The notes below the pieces were generated by a model. It was not told where the DNA came from. It worked only from the letters and a program-made list of their open reading frames with translations, and did not search any database. A DNA stretch of 64,000 bases from Kribbella steppae (lineage in GTDB: Bacteria > Actinomycetota > Actinomycetes > Propionibacteriales > Kribbellaceae): assembly GCF_004342025.1 (NCBI RefSeq), contig NZ_SLWN01000009.1, positions 62,001-126,000 on the forward strand. Reading direction: 5' to 3'. This document shows positions 28,113 through 36,460 of the stretch, piece after piece. A program made the translations under genes and the position numbers. Numbering within the stretch: position 1 is the first letter of the stretch; the number at the start of each line of letters is the position of its first letter.

Positions 28113-29683
28113 GGGGCCTCCCGGGGTACAGGCCGACCGGTGATCCCGGTGTACAGCTCCTCAGCCACACCAGCTCGCAGCGGAGCGACAGCGGCGATGT
28201 GCCCGTCGGGCCGAACCAGTACGACGCTCTCCGGCGGTACGCCGTACCTGTTCGTGGCAACGCTCCCCGGGTCGAACAGGGCGCGGTCACGCAGACCGGA
28301 GTCGTGCGGCGCGTCCCACCGGGATACGGCGTAGTGCTGCAACGCAGGTGAGTCGTTGACCGGGATGTCCGGCCTCCGTCGTACGTCGGTGAAGTACAGC
28401 GCAACGAACGACTGCCGGCACAGCTCGTGGATGGTCACCCGGCCGGAGGGACCCTGCAGCTGAAGGTCCGGCGCCCGGTCACCAGCTCGTACGGTCGGTG
28501 GTTCGGCAGTCGTGGCCACCATCGACCAGTCCCCTTCGCCGTCCACGTCCAACCGCACGCTCAGGAGGGTCCGTGTGTACGCCGTCGCCCAGTCACTGCC
28601 CGACGCCGTCACGGAACCGCGTTGGTGGGACATATACTTGCGAGCCGCCTCGGCCATCTCACCGGACCCGTTCACCGCCACCGGCCGCTGCTCCTGCTCG
28701 TAACCGTCCAGGAGCGTCTCGTCCGCCCAGCCTCGCAGTACCCAGGCCAGCCGCCACGGCAGGTTGGACGCGTCCAGCGCACCCGTGTTCAGACCCAACG
28801 CCCACATCGGTGTGATCAGGTGGGCCGCGTCGCCCATCAGGAACACTTTGCGGTCCACCGACCACTGGTCCGCGACCCGGTGGTGCACGTTGTAGACGAC
28901 CGAGCCGAGCAGCTCGATCCGGTCCACCTCGCCGATGAACTGCTTCACCTTCACCAGCAGGTCCTCGTCCCCCGGCGGCTCGGCACCCGGGCCGAGCGGG
29001 AACAGGAACCGCCAGTTGTCCGGCTGCCGGATCAGCACCATCCACTCGGACCGGTCCGCGAAGTACGCCAGGTACGGGTAGTCGCGCGCGTTGTCGACGT
29101 CCAGGTCGACCACGACGTCGATCAGCATGTACCGCTCCGGCAGGGTCTCCCCCACGACGGTCACGCCGAGCGCATCCCGCACCTTGCTTCGGCCGCCGTC
29201 ACACGCGAGCAGGTGCGACGCCTCGATCTCAAGCGGCCCATCCGGCGTCTCCACCTGCAGCACAACCCGGTCGTCCTGTACGTCGAACGACTGCAGCCGA
29301 TGCCGGGTCAGCACCGGCTGGTTCAGGGCGGCCGCGAGGATCGGCTCCATCTTCTGCTGGGGCAGGTTGATCACGAACGGGAACTGCGTGTCGTTGACCA
29401 GTTCGGCCAGTCGCACCGAGGCCCGCGGCGTGTTGGTGGCCCTGTCGATGTCACCGATCTCGTCGATCCGCAGTCCGGCGGCCAGGATCTCGTCCACCGC
29501 GCCGTACCGGTTCCAGATCTCCAGTGTCCGGCTCAGCGTCGTACCGGCCTTGGTATCCGAGGACAGGACGGCGTCCTCCTCGAGCAGCACGTACGGTACG
29601 CCGTAGTGCTCCAGGCCGAGTGCCGTCGTCAGGCCGATCGGCCCGGCACCCACTACGGCGACGGGCAGCTGGTCAGCAGTCAC
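28109..29683 (-). CDS. FAD-dependent aromatic hydroxylase with thioredoxin-like C-terminal domain
   Basis: 524 residues. FAD-binding motifs are VAVVGAGPIGLTTALGLEHYG (GxGxxG, residues 8–28), LLACDGGRSKVR (DG motif, about 163) and FLMGDAAHLITPMWALGLNTG (GD motif, about 280). The last 120 residues resemble the thioredoxin-like domain of phenol/PheA- and MhpA-type hydroxylases. It is expected to hydroxylate an aromatic ring using NAD(P)H and O2. The GTG/ATG junctions with both neighbours are tight. Confidence 0.92.
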   Translation of the reverse strand: MTADQLPVAVVGAGPIGLTTALGLEHYGVPYVLLEEDAVLSSDTKAGTTLSRTLEIWNRYGAVDEILAAGLRIDEIGDIDRATNTPRASVRLAELVNDTQFPFVINLPQQKMEPILAAALNQPVLTRHRLQSFDVQDDRVVLQVETPDGPLEIEASHLLACDGGRSKVRDALGVTVVGETLPERYMLIDVVVDLDVDNARDYPYLAYFADRSEWMVLIRQPDNWRFLFPLGPGAEPPGDEDLLVKVKQFIGEVDRIELLGSVVYNVHHRVADQWSVDRKVFLMGDAAHLITPMWALGLNTGALDASNLPWRLAWVLRGWADETLLDGYEQEQRPVAVNGSGEMAEAARKYMSHQRGSVTASGSDWATAYTRTLLSVRLDVDGEGDWSMVATTAEPPTVRAGDRAPDLQLQGPSGRVTIHELCRQSFVALYFTDVRRRPDIPVNDSPALQHYAVSRWDAPHDSGLRDRALFDPGSVATNRYGVPPESVVLVRPDGHIAAVAPLRAGVAEELYTGITGRPVPREAP

Positions 29684-29686
29684 TCA

Positions 29687-30421
29687 TCACTCCGTAAAGG
29701 TCTTCAGCTTCGCGAACGCACGCTCACGGGTCAGCACTGACCCGGTCATCGCGGCCGCATCGGACAGCAGATACAGCAACGGACCGACCACGTCCTCGGG
29801 GTCTCCGACACCAATGGTGTTCTGCCAGTGCTCCCGGTCCGCACCGGCGTTCGCTCCTCGGAACTGCTCGGTGTCGATCACGCCCGGCGCGGCCACGTTC
29901 ACGCGCACCCGGTGCTCGGCAACTTCGGCGGCAAGTGACTTGGCGAAGGCGATCAGCGCAGCCTTGCTGGACGCGTACGCCGCCGCACCGGCGTACCCGG
30001 TGACAGCCATGCCCGACGTGAACACGACCACCGATCCGGACCGCCGCGACACCATGTGCGGTACGACGGCCTGGCACGCCCACACCACACCGTCGAGATT
30101 CACCTGCAGCGTCCGGGTCCACTCGGCCGGATCCATCTCCAGCACCGACGACCGCGGCTGCACAGCAGCTCCGGCGACCAGTCCGTCGATCCGCCCGTAG
30201 CGCTCGACGACAGCCGCCACAGCCGCCTCGACAGCGACCCGATCCGCCACGTCCACCTCGACGAAGTCGACCTCGGCAGCCGCGTCCAAGGGCTTCACCA
30301 CGTCGAAGATCACCGCAGTACCACCGCAAGCCGTCACGGCCTGCGCCAGCGCCGCTCCGATGCCCTGCGCGCCGCCTGTGATCACCACGACCTCACCGGT
30401 CGCGTCGAAGCTCACCTTCAT
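29687..30421 (-). CDS. Short-chain dehydrogenase/reductase
   Basis: 244 residues. The cofactor loop is TGGAQGIG (residues 15–22), and the catalytic tetrad serine is in FTSGMAV, with YASSK carrying Tyr and Lys. D in the beta-2 strand (FDVVK) suggests NAD preference. It oxidises or reduces an alcohol/ketone in the pathway; the exact step is unknown. The start overlaps the second GntR stop (ATGA). Confidence 0.92.
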   Translation of the reverse strand: MKVSFDATGEVVVITGGAQGIGAALAQAVTACGGTAVIFDVVKPLDAAAEVDFVEVDVADRVAVEAAVAAVVERYGRIDGLVAGAAVQPRSSVLEMDPAEWTRTLQVNLDGVVWACQAVVPHMVSRRSGSVVVFTSGMAVTGYAGAAAYASSKAALIAFAKSLAAEVAEHRVRVNVAAPGVIDTEQFRGANAGADREHWQNTIGVGDPEDVVGPLLYLLSDAAAMTGSVLTRERAFAKLKTFTE

Positions 30422-31146
30422 GACGTCTCCTTCTGCTTCGACGGGCCGTGCTGATCCCCCTCGGCCCGCCTCGTCATGGTCTCGGTGATCCGCTGGAACG
30501 CGCCGGCCAAGTGGTTGCGCAGGGCCCGCTCAGCCGCGTCCGGGTCGCGCGCCACACACGCGTCCAGGATGGCCTGGTGCTCCGCACGGTTCCGCTCGAT
30601 CAGGAACGCGGTGGGCCGGCTGCCGAACCTGTACCGCTCACTGTTCTGCCACACCGGCTCGATGGCCCGGGCGAGCCACTGCGACCCACCGGCCCGGTAG
30701 ATGGCGAAGTGGAAGTCCGCATGCGCCTGCCGAGCACCCACCGAGTCCTCGGCCCGCGACAACCGCAGGTGTTCGGCCAGTGCAGCCGCTGCCGTCTGCA
30801 GGTCCTCGTCGCTGAACTGCTCCGCAGCAGCCCGTACGGCGAGGCTCTCAAGGGCGAGCCTGGTCTCGTGCGTGTCCCGCAGGTCGTCCAGCGACAGATC
30901 CCGGACCCAGGCACCCCGGTGCGGGATGATCTCGACCAGTCCGAGAGCCTCCAGCCTGCGGAGCCCTTCCCGGATCGGCATCTGGCTCATCTCCAGCCGA
31001 CTCGCCAGCTCGACCAGGCGCAACGGCGTACCGCTGGGCAACTCTCCAGACAGGATGAGCTGGTGCAACTCGGCGGCAGCGTGTTCGGCGAGCGTACGAC
31101 GCCCTCCCCGGCCACCACCTGGCAGCAGCTCCAACGGCCCGCTCAT
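30418..31146 (-). CDS. GntR-family regulator with FCD domain (second of two paralogues)
   Basis: 242 residues. The DNA-binding half (RTLAEHAAAELHQLILSGELPSG…MSQMPIREGLRRLEALGLVEI) is almost the same as in the paralogue at 24,965–25,657. The FCD domain (ADFHFAIYRAGGSQWLARAIEPVWQNSERYRFGSR) is also very close. It is embedded in the operon between the FAH and SDR genes, with four-base overlaps at both ends. The C-terminal tail is longer and charged. It probably senses a pathway intermediate. Confidence 0.93.
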   Translation of the reverse strand: MSGPLELLPGGGRGGRRTLAEHAAAELHQLILSGELPSGTPLRLVELASRLEMSQMPIREGLRRLEALGLVEIIPHRGAWVRDLSLDDLRDTHETRLALESLAVRAAAEQFSDEDLQTAAAALAEHLRLSRAEDSVGARQAHADFHFAIYRAGGSQWLARAIEPVWQNSERYRFGSRPTAFLIERNRAEHQAILDACVARDPDAAERALRNHLAGAFQRITETMTRRAEGDQHGPSKQKETS

Positions 31147-32000
31147 GCCCGAGCCACCCGGTTGCGGAGTTCACCGATCTTGTCGGCCCGGGTGACGACC
31201 ACATCACCCTCCTGCAGGAACACCTGCGGCTCCCGGGCGTTGCCGATGCCGGCCGGCGTACCGGTGAGCAGCAGGTCGCCAGGGCGCAGTGTCATGCCGA
31301 AGGAGAGCTCACTGATGAGAGTGGCGACGTCGTAGGCCATCTGCTTGGTAGAGGCGTCCTGCCGTACCTCACCGTTGACCAGGCACTGCAATCGCACGTC
31401 CTGCGGATCACCCAGCTCGTCAGCGGTCACGATCCACGGACCGAGCGGCATGGTGTTGTCGATGCTCTTGCCCTTCAGCCACTGCCCACCGTGCGCCCGC
31501 TGCAGGTCCCGCTGCGACACGTCGTTGGCCAAGGTGTAGCCCCAGACATGGTCCAACGCCTCATCGACGGGGATGTTGCGACCGGCCTTGCCGATCACCA
31601 GCGCCAGCTCCGCCTCGTAGTCCCACTTGGCCGAGATCGCCGGGTCCCAGGCGATATCGTCGTACGGGCCGATCACCACGTCCGGGCCCTTGGTGAAGAA
31701 CGTCGGGTGCTCCGGCCGGTCGACGTCCTGGCCCTCGCGCTTGCCTCGGCTCTCCTCGAAATGGTCCCAGTAGTTCCACCCGGTGCACAGGATGTCCCGC
31801 CGGAACCGCCGCAGCGGCGGACGCAGAATCCCTTCGCTGTAAGGAACCCTCTCGTCGCCAACGGCAACGTCACCAGAGATCACCGATGTCAGGTCAGGTG
31901 CCGACAGCAACAGAACGGAATCCCCGTCGAGCACGCCCGGCCGCTCGCGGCCGGCGTGCTCCACCATCACGTACCGCATCTCAGGTCCACTCGACGCCAC
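31143..32000 (-). CDS. Fumarylacetoacetate hydrolase family protein
   Basis: 285 residues. The catalytic/metal motifs are DYEAELALVIGKAGRNI (two acids of the metal site), GYTLANDVSQRDLQ, and GDLLLTGTPAGIGNAREP near the end. FAH-family members hydrolyse C–C bonds of acylpyruvates, decarboxylate oxalocrotonates or hydrate oxopentenoates in ring-cleavage pathways. The ATG of the next gene overlaps its stop. The start GTG has GAGGGGTG upstream; an ATG at 31,979 is also possible. Confidence 0.92.
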   Translation of the reverse strand: MASSGPEMRYVMVEHAGRERPGVLDGDSVLLLSAPDLTSVISGDVAVGDERVPYSEGILRPPLRRFRRDILCTGWNYWDHFEESRGKREGQDVDRPEHPTFFTKGPDVVIGPYDDIAWDPAISAKWDYEAELALVIGKAGRNIPVDEALDHVWGYTLANDVSQRDLQRAHGGQWLKGKSIDNTMPLGPWIVTADELGDPQDVRLQCLVNGEVRQDASTKQMAYDVATLISELSFGMTLRPGDLLLTGTPAGIGNAREPQVFLQEGDVVVTRADKIGELRNRVARA

Positions 32001-32100
32001 GCATGCGAATCACCCCTCACTCATCCACGTCCTCGCTTCGCTCCGGGCGCGGATGAGGCACCGAGCGATCTGTGCTTGATGATGAACTCGCTTCGCTCGT

Positions 32101-32496
32101 TCATGTGATCACCGCGATCGCGTTGATCTCGATCAGATAGTCAGGATGTGCGAGCTTGCTGACCTCGACCATGGTCGAGGCCGGCAGCGGTTCGGCGAAG
32201 TACTCCGCCCGGATCTCGTGAATCCTGGCGAAGTCCTCCATGTTGCGCACGTACACATCCACCCGGCAGACGTCCGCGAGCGTGCCGCCGGCCGCGCGGA
32301 CCGCGGCCTGCACGTTCTCGCACACCTGCCGGGTCTGCTCCCGGATGTCGCCGACGCCGGCGATCGTGCCGTCCGGACGGCGCGCGGTCATCCCGGAGAC
32401 GAACACCAGCCGCCCGGTCGCCTCGATCACGGTGGCCTGTGAGAACACCCCGTTCGGCGAGTGCAACTCGGTGGTCGAAACCTGTGTCTTCGGCAT
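32101..32496 (-). CDS. Rid-family (YjgF/YER057c/UK114) protein lacking the RidA arginine
   Basis: 131 residues. The Rid fold is clear (GRLVFVSGMTA, QTRQVCENVQAAVRAAGGTLADVCRVDVYV, EINAIAV). At the place where RidA has its catalytic arginine (PARSxVEV) it reads PASTMVEV, so it belongs to a different Rid subgroup. 2-Aminomuconate deaminases fall in this wider family. The start overlaps the Ldh2-family gene's stop by one base (TGATG). Confidence 0.9.
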   Translation of the reverse strand: MPKTQVSTTELHSPNGVFSQATVIEATGRLVFVSGMTARRPDGTIAGVGDIREQTRQVCENVQAAVRAAGGTLADVCRVDVYVRNMEDFARIHEIRAEYFAEPLPASTMVEVSKLAHPDYLIEINAIAVIT

Positions 32497-33584
32497 CAGT
32501 CGAGCACCCCTCCGGCCGGAACGACGGCCCCGACCGCCCGTGCGGCAGCCAGCAGACCGTCCAGCCCCGACCTCTCGATCAGTACGCCGTGACGCCGCTG
32601 GTGTGCGGCCCGTTCCGCCTCGATCTCCCCCGGCAGGTACAGCCGGCTCACGCCTGGTGCGGTCGCACTGCCACGAACCCGCGCGGCCAGCCCGGACGAG
32701 CGACGCCGGAAGCTCTCGACCCCGCCGAGCAGTTCCGGGTCGATCGCCAGGAAGAGATGCGCGCAGTCGTTCGGCGCGTCCGGCTCCCGGTACAGCGGCC
32801 GCACCTGGTCGCCCCAGCCGCCGCCGCTCAGTACGCCGGTCAGTACGTCGATCATCAGCGCCAGCCCGAAGCCCTTGTGCCCGGCGGCCGGCAGCAGCAT
32901 CCCGAGGACCGCTTCCTCGGCGTCGGTGGTCGGCGTCCCGGACGGGTCGGTCGCCCACGTGTCCGGGATCGGCCGGCCGGCCGACGCCGCCAGCCGAATC
33001 TTGCCCAGCGCAACAGCCGACAGGGCCATGTCGAGCACGATCTCCACCCCGGCCGAGGTCGGGACCGCGATCGCCAGCGGGTTGTTGCCGACGATCCGCT
33101 CGGCCCCGCCGGGAGCCGGCATCAGCGGCGTGGTGTTGGACATCGCGACCCCGACACAGCCCGCCTGGCCGGCCTGCATGGCCCACCGGCTGGCCGCGCC
33201 GAAGTGGTGCGCGTTGCGGACCGACACCAGGCCGATCCCGTACCGGCCGGCCCGGTCGATCGCGTGTCCCATCGCCTGCGGACTGGACAGCTGGCCCATC
33301 CCGCCGCGCGCGTCCACGACCAGGGCGGCGCCGGCGTCGTACAGGATGTCGAGCTCGCGTTCCCGGGTGACACCGCCGGCGTTGAGGCGCTCGACGTACA
33401 TCGGGACGAGCATGACGCCGTGCGAACTCACTCCGCGTAAGTCCGCCTCGACGAGGGCCGCGGCGATCTTGGCGGAGTCGGACGGGTCGAAGCCGAGGGC
33501 GCTGAAGACGGCCGAGACGGTGGCCTCCAACCACGCGGGTCGGACCAGCACCCGGCGGTCCGCATCGGAGGCTTGGGCGGTCAT
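32496..33584 (-). CDS. Malate/L-lactate dehydrogenase family (Ldh2-type) oxidoreductase
   Basis: 362 residues from the ATG at 33,584 with GGGAGG upstream. Family sequences include ADLRGVSSHGVMLVPMYVERL, NAHHFGAASRWAM, GNNPLAIAVPT and GHKGFGLALMIDVLTGVLSGG. This NAD(P)-dependent family includes malate, ureidoglycolate and 2,3-diketogulonate enzymes and cyclic-imine (delta1-piperideine-2-carboxylate) reductases. Next to a Rid-family protein, a 2-oxo or imino acid substrate is plausible, but this is inference. Confidence 0.9.
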   Translation of the reverse strand: MTAQASDADRRVLVRPAWLEATVSAVFSALGFDPSDSAKIAAALVEADLRGVSSHGVMLVPMYVERLNAGGVTRERELDILYDAGAALVVDARGGMGQLSSPQAMGHAIDRAGRYGIGLVSVRNAHHFGAASRWAMQAGQAGCVGVAMSNTTPLMPAPGGAERIVGNNPLAIAVPTSAGVEIVLDMALSAVALGKIRLAASAGRPIPDTWATDPSGTPTTDAEEAVLGMLLPAAGHKGFGLALMIDVLTGVLSGGGWGDQVRPLYREPDAPNDCAHLFLAIDPELLGGVESFRRRSSGLAARVRGSATAPGVSRLYLPGEIEAERAAHQRRHGVLIERSGLDGLLAAARAVGAVVPAGGVLD

Positions 33585-33820
33585 CGGGCCTCCCGGCCTG
33601 GACTGAGGAGTGCAGGGAGCCCGGTCATGGGGCCTTCCGGCCTGGACTGAGGAGCGGAGGGAGCGAAGCGACTGGAGTGACGAGGGAAGGCCGGGAGCCA
33701 AAGCCCCATGACCCGCCGCGCCGGAGGCGCAGCCAAATGCACTGCGACCGGAGTGACGAGGGAAGGCCGGGAGCCAAGGCCCGATGACCCTGCCGGCGCC
33801 GGAGGCCCGGCCAAATGCAC
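33579..33820. repeat. Two nested pairs of degenerate direct repeats between permease and dehydrogenase genes
   Basis: Pair A (about 43 bp) at 33,579–33,621 and 33,623–33,665 shares GGTCATNGGGCCTNCCGG followed by CCTGGACTGAGGAG, and its first copy includes the dehydrogenase start and ribosome-binding site. Pair B (72 and 74 bp) at 33,671–33,742 and 33,747–33,820 shares GGAGTGACGAGGGAAGGCCG and ends in CCAAATGCAC. The 238-base gap appears to be built from duplicated junction sequence; no gene is in it. Confidence 0.85.
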
Positions 33821-33822
33821 GG

Positions 33823-34602
33823 TCATCGGGTCTCCTGCGCCCAGGGCACGAGCAGGTGCTCCAGCAGGACCAGCCCGTAGAACAAGATGATGCTCATGAT
33901 GCTGAGCAGCGTGATCGCGGCGAAGGCCAGCGCGGTGTCGGCACTCGCACCGGACTGCTGGATCACGTACCCCAGTCCCTGGGTGGCGCCGACGAACTCG
34001 GCGATCACCGAACCGATCACGGCCAGCGAGATCGCCACCTTCATCCCGGTGAAGATCTGCGGCATCGCGTACCGCAGCCGCAGCTTGAAGAACTCCTGCG
34101 TCCGGCTCGCGTTCAGCGACCGGAGCAGCTCGACCAGCTCGAGCGGCGTCGACTTCATCCCCTGCGCGGTCGAGATGACGATCGGGAAGAAGCAGACCAG
34201 CAGCACCATCACCACCTTCGGCCACTGCCCGAACCCCATCCAGACCACCAGCAGCGGCGCGATCGCGATCTTCGGGATCGCGTTCACCATCAGCAGCAGT
34301 GGGTAGACCAGCCGCTCCAGGATCACCGAGCGGACGATCAGCAGCGCGATCGGCACCCCGAGCACGATCGCGAGCAGGAAGCCCTCGACCGTCTCCAGGA
34401 ACGACGTCGCGGTGTGCTGCAGCAGGTACGCCGGATCGTCGAAGAACTTCACCACCACGTCGTACGGGCTCGGCAGCAGGTACGACTCGATCGAGAAGAC
34501 GATCGTGGCCAGCCACCACAGCGCGATCGCACCGGCCAGGCCGAGGATCGGCAGCAGTACCGCCGCGGTCGGCGACGTCGTGAGCCAGGAGCGCCGCTTC
34601 AC
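33823..34602 (-). CDS. ABC transporter permease, NitT/TauT type
   Basis: 259 residues with about six membrane helices. The inner-membrane permease loop (EAA-like) reads ELLRSLNASRTQEFFKLRLRYAMPQIFTGMKVAIS (about 155–190), as in SsuC/TauC permeases. The GTG start overlaps the ATPase stop (GTGA). Together with the ATPase and lipoprotein it forms an importer for an anionic organic substrate. Confidence 0.93.
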   Translation of the reverse strand: MKRRSWLTTSPTAAVLLPILGLAGAIALWWLATIVFSIESYLLPSPYDVVVKFFDDPAYLLQHTATSFLETVEGFLLAIVLGVPIALLIVRSVILERLVYPLLLMVNAIPKIAIAPLLVVWMGFGQWPKVVMVLLVCFFPIVISTAQGMKSTPLELVELLRSLNASRTQEFFKLRLRYAMPQIFTGMKVAISLAVIGSVIAEFVGATQGLGYVIQQSGASADTALAFAAITLLSIMSIILFYGLVLLEHLLVPWAQETR

Positions 34603-35393
34603 TGCCGCACCTCGTCGACCGGCTGAGACTCCTTCTCCGCCAGCAAACCGTGCAGCAGGCCGCTGATCTGCGCGACCTCGGTCAGGTGCGCGTTCTGGCC
34701 GAGACTGCGCGGCCGCGGGATGTCGATGTCGACGACTTCACGCAATCGGCCCGGCCGCGGCGTCAGCACGACCACCCGGTCGGCGAGTAGGACGGCCTCC
34801 TCGATCGAGTGGGTGACGAACACGATCGTGGTGGACAGCTCCATCTTGATCCGCTGCAACTCCTCGGACAGCTCGGTCCGGGTGAGCGCGTCGAGCGCGG
34901 AGAACGGCTCGTCCATCAACATCACCTGCGGGTCGCGGATCAGCGAGCGGCACAACGACACCCGCTGCTGCATCCCACCCGACAGCTCGTGCGGCAGCCG
35001 CCGCTCGAACCCGGTCAGCCCGACCAGCTCGAGCAGTGCGTGGGCCCGGTCCCGGTACGTCTTCCGGCCCCGGTCGCCCTCGCCGCCGTCGATCTCGATC
35101 GGCAGCATTACGTTCGACAGCACCGACCGCCACGGCAGCAGCGCCGGCCGCTGGAACATGAACGACACGTCCCGGCGCGGCCCGGTGACCGGTTCCCCGG
35201 CCACCGTGACCGTGCCGGACGTCGGCGGCAGCAGGCCGGCGATCAGCCGGAGCAGGGTGGACTTGCCACACCCGGACCGGCCGATCAGCGTGACGAACTC
35301 GTTCGGCCGGACGTGCAGGTCGATCTCCTCGAGGGCGGTTACCCGGCCCTCGCGTCCGTCGAAGACCTGCCCCACACCGTCCAGCCGAATCAT
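34599..35393 (-). CDS. ABC transporter ATPase, NitT/TauT type
   Basis: 264 residues. Walker A is GRSGCGKST (38–46), the signature LSGGMQQR (about 142) and Walker B VMLMDEPFSALDAL (about 162). The sequence fits SsuB/TauB/NrtD ATPases. It lies nine bases after the substrate-binding protein gene and overlaps the permease gene. Confidence 0.95.
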   Translation of the reverse strand: MIRLDGVGQVFDGREGRVTALEEIDLHVRPNEFVTLIGRSGCGKSTLLRLIAGLLPPTSGTVTVAGEPVTGPRRDVSFMFQRPALLPWRSVLSNVMLPIEIDGGEGDRGRKTYRDRAHALLELVGLTGFERRLPHELSGGMQQRVSLCRSLIRDPQVMLMDEPFSALDALTRTELSEELQRIKMELSTTIVFVTHSIEEAVLLADRVVVLTPRPGRLREVVDIDIPRPRSLGQNAHLTEVAQISGLLHGLLAEKESQPVDEVRQ

Positions 35394-35402
35394 CGAGTGG
35401 GC

Positions 35403-36419
35403 TCAGCCCTTCGGCGCGAGGTCGACCGTGACGACGTCGGCCAGCTTGACCGAACCGGCCGGCTGGATCGCCTTCGACTCGTCCAGCAGTTTGATGATCG
35501 TCTGCACCCGGTCCGGGTCGACCGCGCCCAGCGCGTCCTTGAACAGCGGCGGCTTGATGTACGGCTTCATCAGGTTCAGCTCCGCGGTGGCCACCGCGAG
35601 GTCGGTCTCCGGTACGTACTTCTTCAGGATCGCGGCCGCCGCGGCCGGGTCGTCGTACGTGTCCTGCAGGCCCTTGAACAGCGCCGTCGTGAACTTCTTC
35701 ACCTGGTCCGGGTGGTCCTTGGCCATGTCCGAACGGGTGATGATCGCGTTGCCGTAGAGGTCCGGCAGCTTGTCGCCGTACGGGAGGGTGAGCACCTTCT
35801 TCTTCGCCGCCTTCTCCACCAGCGGTACGCCGACCACGAACTGGCCGATGCCGTCCACCTTGTTGGAGGCGAGCAACTGTGGCAGCGCCGGCGGCGGCGA
35901 CGGCACGAACGTGACCGACTCGGGGTCGATGCCGATCGCCTTGGCGTAGACCGGGAACATCACCTGGTTGGTCGAGCCCGGCTGGTCACCGATCCGCTTG
36001 CCGACCAGATCCTGCGGCTTGCTGATGGTGCCGCCCTCGAGCGAGACGATCGCGGCCATCGAGCGCTGGTGGATCATCCCGACCGTGGTGATCGGCAACT
36101 TCTGCTTGCCCAGGGTGATGACCGTGCCGGTGAAGTCACCGATGCCGTAGTCGGCCTGGCCGCCGGCGACCAGTTTCATCACGTCGACCGTGCCCGAGCC
36201 CTTGTTGATGGTGACGTCGAAGCCGGCGTCCTTGAAGTAGCCCTTGTCCAGGGCGACGTACGCGTAAGCCTCACGACCGAAGGCGTTGAACGAGGTCAGA
36301 TAGCTGACCTTCTGGAGACCCGAGTCCTGACTCTCACCTTCGTTGCTGTTATTGCACGCACTGACCAGGGCGAGCCCCAGGACCGCTATCAAGGCGACAG
36401 CGGAACGCCTCAACCTCAT
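35403..36419 (-). CDS. ABC transporter substrate-binding lipoprotein, NitT/TauT (SsuA/THI5-like)
   Basis: 338 residues from the ATG at 36,419 (AGAGG upstream). A lipoprotein signal peptide ends at the lipobox LVSAC (about residue 22), so the protein is anchored outside the membrane. The SsuA/THI5-like fold is visible (SYLTSFNAFGREAYAYVALDKGYFKDAGFDV, then GGQADYGIGDFTGTV). It delivers the pathway substrate to the permease. A perfect palindromic operator lies just upstream. Confidence 0.92.
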   Translation of the reverse strand: MRLRRSAVALIAVLGLALVSACNNSNEGESQDSGLQKVSYLTSFNAFGREAYAYVALDKGYFKDAGFDVTINKGSGTVDVMKLVAGGQADYGIGDFTGTVITLGKQKLPITTVGMIHQRSMAAIVSLEGGTISKPQDLVGKRIGDQPGSTNQVMFPVYAKAIGIDPESVTFVPSPPPALPQLLASNKVDGIGQFVVGVPLVEKAAKKKVLTLPYGDKLPDLYGNAIITRSDMAKDHPDQVKKFTTALFKGLQDTYDDPAAAAAILKKYVPETDLAVATAELNLMKPYIKPPLFKDALGAVDPDRVQTIIKLLDESKAIQPAGSVKLADVVTVDLAPKG

Positions 36420-36437
36420 ATCGACCTCTCTCCTCCG

Positions 36438-36460
36438 ATATTTGATCAAACATCAAATAT
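36438..36460. promoter_or_regulatory. Perfect palindromic operator before the ABC/catabolic operon
   Basis: ATATTTGAT-N5-ATCAAATAT, a perfect 9-bp inverted repeat with a CAAAC spacer, strikingly AT-rich for this genome. It starts 18 bases before the lipoprotein gene. The TTTGATCAAA core inside it resembles FCD-type GntR sites; the two GntR/FCD proteins of the island are the likely binders. Confidence 0.8.

Noticed and set aside
33784..34626. Gln/Arg/His-rich + strand frame opposite the permease
   Set aside because: Antisense to a well-supported membrane protein; composition is typical of a shadow frame.
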